DNA of 64,000 nucleotides from Paenibacillus sp. DMB20 (GTDB lineage Bacteria > Bacillota > Bacilli > Paenibacillales > Paenibacillaceae): the NCBI RefSeq assembly GCF_000987955.1, contig NZ_LAZU01000012.1, forward strand, positions 1 to 64,000. The letters are read 5' to 3'. The translations under genes and the position numbers were made by a program. The notes beneath the pieces are model-generated. The model was not told the origin of the DNA, made no database searches, and saw only the letters and a program-made list of their open reading frames with translations. Shown here in pieces: positions 21,622 through 31,712 of this stretch (positions within the stretch are counted from its first letter, which is position 1; the number at the start of each line of letters is the position of its first letter).

Positions 21622-24600
21622 ATGAGAACGGCTGCAACAAGCAAGAGAACATGGTCCATCATCATCATGATTTCACTTGTATTTTCGATGCTCGGCATTC
21701 CTCCGGCAGAGGCGACTGCCAGCAGCGGTCCGAGCCAGGTTGTATTGGTCGGCGACCTGCAATCGGCATTAGGCCACGGCCAGGATTGGGATCCTGCGGC
21801 GGCGGCTACCGCCATGACCGATCTGGGAAACGGCGAATACCGTTTTACCGGGGTTTTGCCGGCAGGAACCTATCAATATAAGGTTGCCCTTAACGGCAGC
21901 TGGGATGTAAGCTACGGCTTCGACAAGTATTCGAATCAAAACGGAATAAATAAGGGCGGTAACATTCAAATTTCCTTGGACGAGGAAACCGAGGTAACCT
22001 TCTATTACAATCACAAAACGCTTCGGATTGCGGATTCTACATACTATACGCCCATAGCAGCGGACAAGCTTCCAAGAGTGATCGGCAGCTTCCAGACGGA
22101 AATCGGGGAAGCGGCAGATTGGTCTCCTGCGGATGCAAAACTGATACTGCAGGATCCCGATTATGACCATGTGTATTCCGTCAGCGCCGATGTTTACGCC
22201 GGGGATCATGAATATCAGATTGCTCTGGGCAGCGAAACCTCGGGTGGGGTATATCCGCCTGAACGGGAATCGCTGAAACTTTCGCAGGATGTGAAGGTAA
22301 CCTTTAAATATAATGCCGAGGATCACGGCGTGGCGGCCGATTATACGGTTCCTGCGGATCCAACCGATCTGGTGCCTGCAAATCATGTACGGGTTCACTA
22401 TTACCGGACGGACGGGAACTATCGCAGCATGGGGCTGTGGATTTTTGAAGATGTCGCGTCTCCTTCCGCCAATTGGCCTTCAGGCGCGACGCCGTTTCCG
22501 GACGGGCAGGCGGACGGTTACGGCGCTTTTGTGGACATTCCGCTAAAGGAAGCGGCGCAAAAAGTCGGCATCGTGGTTGTCGACCGCATGAGCGGCAATA
22601 AGGACGGCGGGGACAAGAAGTTTTCCATCGTCTCGCCGGAGATGAATGAAGTATGGCTTAAGGAAGGATCCGATACGGTTTACGCTTACGAGCCGGTAGA
22701 GCTCCCGGTCGATACGGTGCGGATTCACTATGCAAGAGAGGACCGCAACTATGATTCCTATGGTTTATGGTTGTGGGGCGATGACATTGCCGTGCCTTCC
22801 AATGGCTGGCCTACGGGCGCCACGATGTTTCCGAAAGGGCAAGTTGACCGCTATGGCGCTTATGTCGATATTCCGATGAAAACGAACGCGCAGAAAATCA
22901 ACTTCTTGGTGCTGGATCCCTCAAAAGGCGATACAGGCAAAGATGGCGGCGATAAAAGCTTCGCGCTTCTGGACCGGTATCGGCATCTGTTTGTTAAACA
23001 GGGAGATAATGCCGTCTATGTGTCCCCGTACGGAGAAATACCGACAGGACTGGTCTCCGCCGAGGTGGTCGCACCCGGGAAGCTGCGGCTGGGTTACACG
23101 ATGACGGACGGTTTGGATGCGGAGTCCTTAAAAACCGAACTTCATATCCGAAATAAGGACGATCGGGATGTCGCCATTAGCGGTGTGGACATTACGGGAC
23201 CCGCAACGGTGGAAGTGACGGCCGGGTTTACGCTGGACGAGGTTCCATTAAAAGTCACGTACGCCGGAAAAACCGTATCCGCCTCCACCGGATGGAGAAT
23301 GCTCGATGAAATGTACTACTATGACGGCGATGATCTCGGAGCAGCCTATCAGGCGGGAGGAGCCGAGTTGAAGCTTTGGGCGCCGACGGCAACGTCGGTA
23401 ACGGCTAACGTCTATGACAAGGATGAGGCTTCGCGGCTTATCGGCACCGCCCAGTTGGTCAAAGGCGATAAAGGGGTCTGGTCCGTCCGTTTGAACCCGG
23501 GAGATCTCGGAATTCAGGATTTTAAAGGATACTTTTATCAATACGAAGTAACCAATAACGGCGCGACCAAAAAAGTACTGGATCCGTACGCCAAATCCAT
23601 GGCGGAATTCAGGGTAAACACGCAAGGCGAATCCGGTCCGGACGGCGATGCCGTCGGAAAAGCGGCGATTGTGGATTTGAGCGGGACGGATCCGTCCGGT
23701 TTCGGTTTTGCTGAAATACCGGGCTACGAAAAAAGGGAAGACGCGGTCATTTGGGAGATCCATGTCCGTGACTTCACGTCCGATCCATCGATCGAAAATG
23801 ATCTCCGCAACGCCTCCTGGGGATCCTACAATGCTTTCAAAGAGAAGCTCGATTACATCAAATCCCTCGGCGTAACTCATGTTCAACTGCTGCCTGTCAT
23901 GGCTTGGTATTATGGGGACGAGGCGGCCATGAAGGAAAGGGAGCTGGAATATTCGGCACAGAACAACGAATACAACTGGGGTTATGACCCGCACGGCTAT
24001 TTCTCGCCGGATGGGGCTTACTCCGAAAATCCCAAAGATCCAGAACTTAGAATCAGAGAGCTGAAAGCGATGATTCACGCCATTCACGAAGCGGATATGG
24101 GCGTCATACTCGACGTTGTGTACACGCATATGGCCAAGGCCGATTTCCTCAATGATATCGTGCCTAACTATTATGCTTTCCAGGATGCCAACGGCAATTT
24201 CATCGGAGGATTCGGCAACAACCTGGCCACGAACCACAAAATGGCCGAGAAACTGATGGTCGACTCCGTGAAATACTGGTTCGATGAATACAAAATCGAC
24301 GGCATGCGCTTCGACATGATGGGTGACGCCACCTACGATGCCGTGCAAAACGCCTATAATGCCGCCGCGGCGATCAATCCAAAGGCGTTGTTTATCGGCG
24401 AGGGCTGGAGAACGTTTGGAGGCGCCGCAGCCGACCCGTCCCTTGCGGGAAAGGGTGCGGATCAGGATTGGATGGACAAGACGAATGACGTCGGCGTGTT
24501 TTCCGACGAATTCCGCAACGAGCTGAAGTCCGGTTTCGGCCATGAAGGCGAGCCGAGATTCATTACGGGCGGGGCACAGGATATCGATACCATTTTCAAG

Positions 24601-26613
24601 AATATCAAAGCACAGCCGGGCAATACTCCGGCGGACGATCCGGGCGATATGGTTCAATATATCGAAGCTCATGACAACTTGCCCCTGTATGATATTATCG
24701 CGCAGTCGATCAGGAAGGATCCTTCGATTCCGGCGAACGACCTGGAAATCCATAAGCGGATTCGGCTCGGCAACCTGCTCACCCTGACGTCCCAGGGAAC
24801 GGCCTTCCTCCATGCCGGCCAGGAATACGGCCGAACGAAGCAGTGGCTTGGCCCGGGGGTGCCAGAACAGAAGTATCATGAATTAAAGGATGAGACAGGA
24901 AAAAGCTTCGGTTATTTTATCCATGATTCCTACGATTCCTCCGATGCGATCAACAAGTTCGATTGGCAAAAAGCAACGAATGAAGCGGCATATCCGCAGA
25001 ACAATAAGACCCGGGAATACACGAGCGGATTGATTAAGCTTAGAAAATCGACGGATGCTTTCCGATTGGGCGATTCGTCCCTGGTTAATAAAAATGTGAC
25101 GCTTCTGCAGATTCCGGAAGTAAAAGCTCAGGACCTCGTGATTGCGTACAAAAACGAGGCAACGGATGGAACCCGTTATTATGTTTTTGTGAATGCCGAT
25201 AACAAAGCCAGAACCTTGACGCTGAACGAAGACTTGTCCTCCGGCAAGGTGCTGGCGGATAACGACGAAGCGGGCATGGATGGAGTCAAGGCGCAATCCG
25301 GCTTCACGCTAACATCCAATAGGATGGTGATTGAGCCTCTGACAGCCGTTGTCATTCAAATGAAGGCCGGCCAAAACGGAGGGAATCCGGGCGGCGAGAC
25401 CGGAGGAGGCACGGGAGGTAACCCGGGAAGCGGAACCGGAGGAGGCACGGGGGGCAATCCGGGAACCGATCCGGTTAACGATCCAACCGTTCCTTCTGTT
25501 CCCGGCCAAAAAATAGTCAATGAAGAGGCGCTCCGAAGCGGCAAAGACAAAGTATCGGTACGGCTCGGAGCCCAGGAGAAAGAAGTGCTGCTTCCGCTTC
25601 AAGCCGGAGAAATATTGGGTTCGAAGCCGCTTGAAATTCAAGCGAACGGATTGGTTGTCCAGCTTCCTTCATCCGTACTGAAAGCTTTGCAAAAGCTGGT
25701 ACCTGCGGGTCAGGCCAAGGATGCCGCCATTTCGTTCAAGGCGGAGGAAATCCCTTCGCAGGCAGCAGCGTCACTCATGGTTAAAGCGGAGATCTCCGAA
25801 AAAGCAAAGTTGAAACTGGGAAGCAAAATGTTCGCTCTCAACCTCTCCGTCAAAACGAAAGACGGCAGGGAGTACAAGCTTGAGCGATTTGCAGTACCGG
25901 TTACGCTTGAATGGGAAACGAACGCCGGAATCAACGGCAAATTCGCAGGAATTTACCACTTTTCGGACCCGGGCCGCATGGATTATGCCGGCGGCAAGCA
26001 GGATAACGCCCGCCTGACGGCAGCGGTTCGCCATTTCGGTAAGTATGCCGTGCTGGAATACGACAAATCGTTTGCTGATCTTACAGGCCATTGGGTTGAG
26101 ACTGCAGTGAAAGAACTGGCTGCCAAACACGTCGTGAACGGCACGGGCGACATCAAGTTCAGCCCCGGCCTGAAGCTGACGCGGGCGCAGTTTGCGGCGA
26201 TGCTTGTCCGGGCCTTGGAGTTAAACGATCAAGGAGACGCCGCGTTCAAAGACGTCGACGATAAAGCCTGGTATGCGTCGGTTGTTGCAGCCGCCGCACA
26301 CCACGGATTGGTAAGCGGTAAAAACAAAGACACTTTTGCTCCGAACGCGGCCATTACCCGCGAGGAGATGGCCGTTATGCTCGTCCGTGCTTATCGGTTA
26401 AAAGGCGGGGAGGCTTCCTCCGCCGGGCCGGAGCCAGCCGTAACGGGCAAGGAGCAGGTTTCGCCTTGGGCCGTGAAAGAGGTAAACGAGGCTGCAGCCT
26501 TGGGCCTGATGAAAGGTCAGGGCAAAGGCCGATTCATGCCTAAAGAGGTCGCAACCCGCGCCGAGAGCGCACAGGCTGTATTGAACCTGATGAATAAGCT
26601 GGGAGCTGAATAG
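21622..26613 (+). CDS. Secreted type I pullulanase with starch-binding modules and SLH domains
   Basis: This is a 1663-residue multidomain debranching enzyme, cutting alpha-1,6 links in pullulan and starch. AAAGGAGG sets ATG 21622, although the frame is open from 21532. Order: signal peptide (1-33), two X25/SusE-like starch-binding modules (about 39-240), two CBM41/PUD modules (about 255-470), CBM48-like region, then a GH13 barrel. Catalytic motifs are YNWGYDP at 784, DVVYTH at 831, GMRFD with nucleophile Asp898, FIGEGW with acid Glu927, and HD at 1017-1018. A Gly-rich linker (about 1252-1285), an unassigned domain and three SLH repeats (about 1484 to the end) follow. SLH domains hold it on cell-wall polymer at the surface. 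Confidence 0.95.
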   Translation: MRTAATSKRTWSIIIMISLVFSMLGIPPAEATASSGPSQVVLVGDLQSALGHGQDWDPAAAATAMTDLGNGEYRFTGVLPAGTYQYKVALNGSWDVSYGFDKYSNQNGINKGGNIQISLDEETEVTFYYNHKTLRIADSTYYTPIAADKLPRVIGSFQTEIGEAADWSPADAKLILQDPDYDHVYSVSADVYAGDHEYQIALGSETSGGVYPPERESLKLSQDVKVTFKYNAEDHGVAADYTVPADPTDLVPANHVRVHYYRTDGNYRSMGLWIFEDVASPSANWPSGATPFPDGQADGYGAFVDIPLKEAAQKVGIVVVDRMSGNKDGGDKKFSIVSPEMNEVWLKEGSDTVYAYEPVELPVDTVRIHYAREDRNYDSYGLWLWGDDIAVPSNGWPTGATMFPKGQVDRYGAYVDIPMKTNAQKINFLVLDPSKGDTGKDGGDKSFALLDRYRHLFVKQGDNAVYVSPYGEIPTGLVSAEVVAPGKLRLGYTMTDGLDAESLKTELHIRNKDDRDVAISGVDITGPATVEVTAGFTLDEVPLKVTYAGKTVSASTGWRMLDEMYYYDGDDLGAAYQAGGAELKLWAPTATSVTANVYDKDEASRLIGTAQLVKGDKGVWSVRLNPGDLGIQDFKGYFYQYEVTNNGATKKVLDPYAKSMAEFRVNTQGESGPDGDAVGKAAIVDLSGTDPSGFGFAEIPGYEKREDAVIWEIHVRDFTSDPSIENDLRNASWGSYNAFKEKLDYIKSLGVTHVQLLPVMAWYYGDEAAMKERELEYSAQNNEYNWGYDPHGYFSPDGAYSENPKDPELRIRELKAMIHAIHEADMGVILDVVYTHMAKADFLNDIVPNYYAFQDANGNFIGGFGNNLATNHKMAEKLMVDSVKYWFDEYKIDGMRFDMMGDATYDAVQNAYNAAAAINPKALFIGEGWRTFGGAAADPSLAGKGADQDWMDKTNDVGVFSDEFRNELKSGFGHEGEPRFITGGAQDIDTIFKNIKAQPGNTPADDPGDMVQYIEAHDNLPLYDIIAQSIRKDPSIPANDLEIHKRIRLGNLLTLTSQGTAFLHAGQEYGRTKQWLGPGVPEQKYHELKDETGKSFGYFIHDSYDSSDAINKFDWQKATNEAAYPQNNKTREYTSGLIKLRKSTDAFRLGDSSLVNKNVTLLQIPEVKAQDLVIAYKNEATDGTRYYVFVNADNKARTLTLNEDLSSGKVLADNDEAGMDGVKAQSGFTLTSNRMVIEPLTAVVIQMKAGQNGGNPGGETGGGTGGNPGSGTGGGTGGNPGTDPVNDPTVPSVPGQKIVNEEALRSGKDKVSVRLGAQEKEVLLPLQAGEILGSKPLEIQANGLVVQLPSSVLKALQKLVPAGQAKDAAISFKAEEIPSQAAASLMVKAEISEKAKLKLGSKMFALNLSVKTKDGREYKLERFAVPVTLEWETNAGINGKFAGIYHFSDPGRMDYAGGKQDNARLTAAVRHFGKYAVLEYDKSFADLTGHWVETAVKELAAKHVVNGTGDIKFSPGLKLTRAQFAAMLVRALELNDQGDAAFKDVDDKAWYASVVAAAAHHGLVSGKNKDTFAPNAAITREEMAVMLVRAYRLKGGEASSAGPEPAVTGKEQVSPWAVKEVNEAAALGLMKGQGKGRFMPKEVATRAESAQAVLNLMNKLGAE

Positions 26614-26646
26614 AAACGAGAATCATGTTTCCCGAGATCCCTAAAA

Positions 26647-26681
26647 GCAAAAGCGGCCCGTTTTCGCGGGTCGCTTTTTTT
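26647..26681 (+). terminator. Terminator of the pullulanase gene
   Basis: AAGCGGCCCG-TTTT-CGCGGGTCGCTT forms a nearly perfect stem with a T-run. Confidence 0.85.
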
Positions 26682-26834
26682 GCTGCCGGGAACGATTCCT
26701 GGGAGCCTATTTATAAATTCCCATCTACCGATAAAGCGTATATCCCGTTCTTGCCACACTGTTGTCAACAAGGGTGGTTTACACTGTGTTCGTAAGGTTT
26801 TAGAAAACGAAAGAGTAGGAAAGGGCGGATTTGC

Positions 26835-28370
26835 GTGAATCAAGCACCAAACAAAATAGGGGTCGTGATTACCGGACTTCTATTGGCCATTCTGATGGCT
26901 TCCATGGACAATACCATCGTTGCGACCGCGATGGGAACCATCGTCGGCGAGATCGGGGGATTAGACAAATTTGTCTGGGCCACGTCGGCTTACATGGTAG
27001 CGGAAATGGCGGGCATGCCGATTTTCGGCAAGCTATCGGATATGTACGGACGCAAGCGGTTTTTCATTTTCGGAATCATCGTGTTCATGATCGGTTCCGC
27101 CCTGTGCGGGACAGCCGAGTCCATCGTTCAGCTCAGCTTGTACAGAGCGGTCCAAGGCATCGGGGCAGGGGCGATGGTATCGATCGCTTTCACGATCATG
27201 TTCGATGTCGTGCCGCCCGAGAGCAGAGGCAAAATGACCGGAATGTTCGGAGCCTTGTTCGGTTTGTCGAGTATAGCGGCTCCTCTGCTTGGAGGTTATA
27301 TCACGGAGCATATTCATTGGGTTTGGATTTTCTACATCAATCTGCCGCTCGGTTTGATCGCTTTCTTCCTGATCGCGATGTTCTACAAGGAATCGGCGGA
27401 GCATTCCAGACAAAAGATCGATTATTTGGGCGCGATCTTGCTAGTGGGAGCCGTCGTTTGTTTAATGTTCGCGGTTGAACTGGGCGGCAAGCAATATGCA
27501 TGGGACTCTCCGCAGATTATAGGAATGTTCGCCGGTTTTGTTGTCCTGACGATTCTGCTTGTTTTTGTTGAAAAACGAGCGGCGGAGCCGATCATCTCCT
27601 TCCGCATGTTCCGCAATCGACTGTTCACGACAAGCAATCTTGTCGCTATGCTCAGCGGCGCGGCGTTTATGACGGCCTCCATGTTTATCCCTATCTATAT
27701 TCAGGGCGTTTTGGGCGGCACAGCCTCGAATGCGGGGCTCGTCCTGCTTCCGATGATGGTTGGTTCGGTCGTGACGGCGACCGTGGGCGGGTATCTCATG
27801 TCCAAGCTGCCGTACCGTTCCATTCTCATTCCGACGCTGCTCGTCCTGATCGCGGGGCTGGCGCTGTTGACCGCGCTGAATACGGCATCGCCGCGTTTTC
27901 TCATCACGGTGTATATGATTTTGGTCGGTCTTGGCATCGGTTCGTCCTTTTCGGTGCTGAGCAGCGCCGCCATCCACTCGTTTCCGGCAGCGCAGCGGGG
28001 CGCTGCGACCTCCACGCTGAACTTTAACCGTTCGCTGGGCATGACGCTCGGGATTACGATATTCGGGATTTTGCAGAGCCATTCGCTGACCGGCAAGCTC
28101 ACGGAAGCTTTCGGCGGCAGCGGCACGGGGAACATGGCGGGGGCCGGCATCGACTTCGGCGATCCATACGTTTTGCTCAATCCGGCTATACGCCAGTCCA
28201 TGGACGCGTCCGCGCTCAGCACGATTACGGAAGGATTGTCCTCGTCCATTGCCGGGACCTTTGCCTGGAGCCTGATTCCGGCCGTGCTGGCGCTGGTGTC
28301 TGCGCTGGTTATGACCAAGGAGAAGCTGGACCCGCAGGCCCAGGAAGAGGGTTACGCAACTTCGCATTAA
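26835..28370 (+). CDS. MFS multidrug exporter, DHA2 (EmrB/QacA) family
   Basis: This 511-residue protein has fourteen predicted helices. Family motifs are LLAILMASMDNTIVATAM in helix 1 (motif D1), GKLSDMYGRKRFF (motif A) and LYRAVQGIGAGAMVSIAF (motif B), with GAAFMTASMFIPIYIQGVLG later. Such proteins expel drugs with protons. It starts at GTG 26835 behind GGAAAGGGCGG. The neighbours are a WYL regulator and an SDR enzyme, but a strong hairpin separates it from them. Confidence 0.92.
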   Translation: MNQAPNKIGVVITGLLLAILMASMDNTIVATAMGTIVGEIGGLDKFVWATSAYMVAEMAGMPIFGKLSDMYGRKRFFIFGIIVFMIGSALCGTAESIVQLSLYRAVQGIGAGAMVSIAFTIMFDVVPPESRGKMTGMFGALFGLSSIAAPLLGGYITEHIHWVWIFYINLPLGLIAFFLIAMFYKESAEHSRQKIDYLGAILLVGAVVCLMFAVELGGKQYAWDSPQIIGMFAGFVVLTILLVFVEKRAAEPIISFRMFRNRLFTTSNLVAMLSGAAFMTASMFIPIYIQGVLGGTASNAGLVLLPMMVGSVVTATVGGYLMSKLPYRSILIPTLLVLIAGLALLTALNTASPRFLITVYMILVGLGIGSSFSVLSSAAIHSFPAAQRGAATSTLNFNRSLGMTLGITIFGILQSHSLTGKLTEAFGGSGTGNMAGAGIDFGDPYVLLNPAIRQSMDASALSTITEGLSSSIAGTFAWSLIPAVLALVSALVMTKEKLDPQAQEEGYATSH

Positions 28371-28373
28371 CGG

Positions 28374-28406
28374 CCGTGCTGCATGATGCGGAATCATGCA
28401 GCACGG
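28374..28406. repeat. Perfect 14-bp hairpin between exporter and WYL regulator genes
   Basis: CCGTGCTGCATGAT and ATCATGCAGCACGG are perfect inverted repeats with a GCGGA loop. No T-run follows, so it may be an operator, an RNA-stability element or an atypical terminator. Confidence 0.6.
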
Positions 28407-28479
28407 AAATCTGCCTCGACATGGGCACGGGGATTTGGTTTATGATGAAGTGAAACGTCGGGATGAAAGGAGGAGTTGC

Positions 28480-29469
28480 ATGAAACTGGAGCGTCTTATG
28501 GCAATCACCATGATTCTGTTGAACCGCAAGCGGGTGCAGGCGCAAGAGCTGGCAGACAAACTGGAGGTATCCTTGCGGACGATTTATCGCGATCTGGAAT
28601 CGCTGAGCCTTGCGGGTATCCCCATCGTCTCTTATACGGGGACGGAGGGCGGTTATGAAATTATAGAGAGCTTCCGCCTCGATCGGCAGATGCTTTCGTT
28701 TGATGAGCTGACGGCCTTGTTTACCGCCCTTCGCGGCTTGCAATCGACGCAGGCGCTGGATTCTGGCAACATGGATCGTCTGCTTGAAAAGGTAGGGGCT
28801 TTGGTTACTCGAGCCGAACAAGAGCGTCTTGTGGACAGCAGCCAGATTAACATCGATTTTACCCCTTGGAAGAACAGCGAGGCGGAGCGAAAAAAATATG
28901 AGTCGGTGCATGAAGCCGTCAAAGGCCGTAATCTGATCAGGTTCCATTATATAGATGCGCAAGGAGAGGACACGGAGCGATGCGTTGAGCCGATGGGCCT
29001 TGCGCTAAAAGGATATGCCTGGTACCTTCACGGTTATTGTTTAAACCGGGAGGCTTACCGGACATTTAGGCTTTCCCGCATCCGCGAGCTTCAGGTTTCG
29101 GAAGAAACCTTTTCGCGCCGGGATATGCCCGAAGTCCGTCTAAAAGAAGAGTGGGGCCGGCGAAGCGAGCTTGAGGCGATCGACTTCGTGCTTCGGATCT
29201 CCGGCGACGCCAAAGTTTACGCGGCGGACCGTTTTGACGAGCACGAGATCGAGAGAATGGAGGACGGCTCATTCCTGGTCCGGACTTCGCTGCCGGATGC
29301 CAAGTGGCTTACCCGTTTTTTGCTGCAATTCAGGACGGACCTGATTATCCTGGAGCCTGCCTATATGGCGGCAAAAATAAGACAGGAAGCTTTGGCCATC
29401 GCGGCGCTATACAGCGATACGGGGGAGGCCGTTTCGGGAAATACGAACGAAATACAGTTATCCGAATGA
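28480..29469 (+). CDS. YafY-type WYL-domain transcriptional regulator
   Basis: The 329-residue protein has an N-terminal HTH_11/DeoR-like domain (MAITMILLNRKRVQAQELAD, LEVSLRTIYRDLESL). A WYL domain follows with the core YAWYLHGYCLNREAYRTFRLSRI, then a WCX extension. WYL domains sense ligands, often nucleic-acid-derived. GAAAGGAGG fixes the start at ATG 28480. It is probably cotranscribed with the SDR gene 29 bases downstream. Confidence 0.9.
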   Translation: MKLERLMAITMILLNRKRVQAQELADKLEVSLRTIYRDLESLSLAGIPIVSYTGTEGGYEIIESFRLDRQMLSFDELTALFTALRGLQSTQALDSGNMDRLLEKVGALVTRAEQERLVDSSQINIDFTPWKNSEAERKKYESVHEAVKGRNLIRFHYIDAQGEDTERCVEPMGLALKGYAWYLHGYCLNREAYRTFRLSRIRELQVSEETFSRRDMPEVRLKEEWGRRSELEAIDFVLRISGDAKVYAADRFDEHEIERMEDGSFLVRTSLPDAKWLTRFLLQFRTDLIILEPAYMAAKIRQEALAIAALYSDTGEAVSGNTNEIQLSE

Positions 29470-29498
29470 ATGCCTTACCAATCTAAGGGGGTTATTCC

Positions 29499-30248
29499 AT
29501 GGATCTGACGGGAAAAGTGGCGATGGTGACGGGCGGGGCCCGGGGAATTGGACGCGCAACGTCCATTCTCCTGGCGGAGCGCGGAGCAAAGGTCGTTGTT
29601 AATTATTTATCGAACGCTTCTGCGGCCGAAGCCGTGGCGGCACATATTCAGGCAAACGGCGGGGAAGCGATAGCCCTTCAAGGCGATGTTCGTGACAGGG
29701 ACCAGATTCAGCATCTGGTTTCCCGCGTAAAGGAGAGGTTCGACGGGATCGACATCATGGTGTGCAATGCCAACATGAACTTTGCCGCCAAGCCTTTTGC
29801 CGAAATGACCTGGGAGGAATTCGGGCAAAAGCTGAATGATGAAATGCGCGCCGCCTTCGTGACCACGCAAGCCGTTATTCCATTGATGATCGAGCAGCGG
29901 TCCGGCCGCCTGATCTACGTATCCAGCACCCTTGGCAAAGATCCTTCCCCGCATATGATCGCCCACGGCACGGCAAAGGGAGGACTGGACACGTTCGCCG
30001 TCTATATTGCCCAGGAGTTTGGTCCGTATGGCATCACGGCCAATGTCGTCGCCCCCGGTCTGGTACAGACCGATGCGACCGCAGATATAACGGACAAGGA
30101 GAAAGGGATGATCGGCAGCTTTACCCCGCTTGGACGCGTAGCGGAGCCCGGCGACGTGGCCGGCGTCATCTCTTTCCTGGCAGGCGGCGACGCCCGGTTT
30201 GTCACGGGGACCTATACGCCCGTGACGGGCGGGCTTGTGATGGAGTAG
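29499..30248 (+). CDS. Short-chain dehydrogenase/reductase lacking the catalytic Tyr
   Basis: The 249-residue protein has the NAD(P)-binding motif TGGARGIGRA, the VCNAN segment in place of NNAG, and the C-terminal NVVAPGLVQTD. The active-site strand reads YVSSTLGKDPSPHMIAHGTAK, so the usual Y-x-x-x-K is H-x-x-x-K: Ser and Lys are present but Tyr is His. No Tyr occurs at the Y-x6-K position of enoyl reductases either. It may be a divergent enzyme or a binding protein. AAGGGGG precedes the ATG. Confidence 0.88.
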   Translation: MDLTGKVAMVTGGARGIGRATSILLAERGAKVVVNYLSNASAAEAVAAHIQANGGEAIALQGDVRDRDQIQHLVSRVKERFDGIDIMVCNANMNFAAKPFAEMTWEEFGQKLNDEMRAAFVTTQAVIPLMIEQRSGRLIYVSSTLGKDPSPHMIAHGTAKGGLDTFAVYIAQEFGPYGITANVVAPGLVQTDATADITDKEKGMIGSFTPLGRVAEPGDVAGVISFLAGGDARFVTGTYTPVTGGLVME

Positions 30249-30415
30249 GGGTACGCCTTTATTGGCTTAGTAAACGGAAACTTAATCGATTTAATCATGT
30301 ATAGCGCAATTTTTTGTTTAGTAGCAGCCGTTTTAATCATCGTTATAATTCACGGTTACCGGTGGTGTTCATGACGCGGATCCATTGGCAGACAAAGTTG
30401 GTCCATGAAATGTAC

Positions 30416-30481
30416 AAAGAAATCGCTCCTTATGAATGGTTGCTAGTCACTTCCATTGTACCGAAGGGCGATTTCTTTTTG
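30416..30481 (+). terminator. Large terminator hairpin after the SDR gene
   Basis: AAAGAAATCGC..CTT pairs with GAAGGGCGATTTCTTT, with an inner AATGG/CCATT stem, followed by T-rich sequence. A 76-codon frame spans it and is not credible. Confidence 0.75.
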
Positions 30482-30651
30482 TTTTTTAGATTGAAGTTTG
30501 CACGAAGCAGCGGAGAGGACGAAACGATTCCGGAAAAGCGGTAGCGGCGAGCGCCTCACAACAGACAAAGGGGGAGTCCCAAGTCATTCGACCTTTTTTG
30601 GACAGCCCCATTGCGTGCATTAAAGCTGCCATTAATGAAAGAAAAAATTGC

Positions 30652-30661
30652 GAAGCGCTTC
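30652..30661. promoter_or_regulatory. LacI-like palindrome before the sugar ABC operon
   Basis: GAAGCGCTTC is a perfect palindrome flanked by TTGC and AAAT, the size and symmetry of LacI-family half-sites. It lies 106 bases before the first permease gene. I see no other clear signal in 30545-30766. Confidence 0.3.
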
Positions 30662-30766
30662 AAATTATGTTGCTTGCCCCGCCCGGCCACGCCTTTTATG
30701 ATGAATCCAAGCGGAAGAACGGGCCCGAAAGATACCGCACCAGCTTGCTTATGAAAGGGGAAGGTC

Positions 30767-31702
30767 ATGAAAGCAGCCAGTCAACCGAGTAAGCGTAGAT
30801 CCTATCGATTGCGTGGTCATCTTCAGCCGTATTTGATTATGCTTCCCGTCCTGGTTCACATTTTCATTTTCAGTTACATCCCTTTGTATGGAATCGTCAT
30901 TGCTTTTCAGGATTATTACCCGGGCAAACCCTTTCTCTCGTTTGACGGCGGGGTTGAATGGGTCGGCTTCAAACACTTCATCGATTTTTTTAACGGGCCG
31001 TATTTCGGCAGGCTGATGAAGAATACCTTTTTGCTCAGCTTTTATTTTCTGGTATTCGGCTTTTGGGTGCCGATTCTGTTCGCCTTGCTGCTGAACGAGC
31101 TGCGGAGCGGCATTTTCAAAAAATACGTGCAGACCGCAAGCTACCTGCCCCATTTTATTTCCAACGTCGTCGTGGCCGGCATGGTGTTGTCCTTTATCAA
31201 TGCGGACGGGATCGTCAATGCCCTGGTCACGTTGTTTGGAGGCACGCCGGTAGCATTAAATACCGAGCCGGGTTACTTTCCGGCTATTTATACGATCACC
31301 CTTATATGGAAGTCTTTTGGCTGGAGCAGCATCCTGTATCTGGCATCCATGTCTTCGATTGATCCGCATATGTATGAAGCGGCCAAAATCGATGGGGCCA
31401 ACCGGTTCAAGCAGATGATGAAAATTACGCTGCCCTCGATTCGTCCGACGATCTTTATTTTGCTCATCTTCGCCATCGGCAATTTGCTGTCGGCCAACAG
31501 CGAGTTTATCCTCCTTATTTATAACCCGATGGTTTATGAAACGGCGGATGTCATCGGCACCTATTTGTACCGCGAAGGACTGCTGGGCGGTAATTTCAGT
31601 TCCGGAACGGCGGTCGGGTTGTTCGTATCGCTCATTAACTTCACGCTGCTGTATGCCGCTAACACGCTTAGCCGAAAATACTCTGATTACGCCTTATGGT
31701 AG
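30767..31702 (+). CDS. LplB-type sugar ABC transporter permease
   Basis: The 311-residue protein has six hydrophobic segments. The permease loop EAAKIDGANRFKQMMKITLPSIRPT contacts the ATPase. The N-terminal LPVLVHIFIFSYIPLYGIVIAFQDY is typical of LplB/YtcP-class permeases, which import oligosaccharides or aldouronate and borrow a shared MsmX-type ATPase. No ATPase gene is in the operon, which agrees. AGGGGAAGG lies 2 bases before ATG. Confidence 0.9.
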   Translation: MKAASQPSKRRSYRLRGHLQPYLIMLPVLVHIFIFSYIPLYGIVIAFQDYYPGKPFLSFDGGVEWVGFKHFIDFFNGPYFGRLMKNTFLLSFYFLVFGFWVPILFALLLNELRSGIFKKYVQTASYLPHFISNVVVAGMVLSFINADGIVNALVTLFGGTPVALNTEPGYFPAIYTITLIWKSFGWSSILYLASMSSIDPHMYEAAKIDGANRFKQMMKITLPSIRPTIFILLIFAIGNLLSANSEFILLIYNPMVYETADVIGTYLYREGLLGGNFSSGTAVGLFVSLINFTLLYAANTLSRKYSDYALW

Positions 31703-31712
31703 GGGGAGTTCC

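Noticed and set aside
23248..24879. 543-codon open frame on the minus strand opposite the pullulanase catalytic domain
   Set aside because: It has no ribosome site or recognisable domain, and the plus strand carries a fully motif-supported gene. It is an antisense shadow.
25376..25480. GGNPGG-type repeat as a separate repeat element
   Set aside because: It is the glycine-rich coding linker between the catalytic and C-terminal parts of the pullulanase.
30314..30544. 76-codon frame after the SDR gene
   Set aside because: It runs through a strong terminator hairpin and lacks a ribosome site.
30598..30792. 64-codon frame running into the first sugar permease gene
   Set aside because: It has no ribosome site, overlaps the permease start, and its translation shows no domain.
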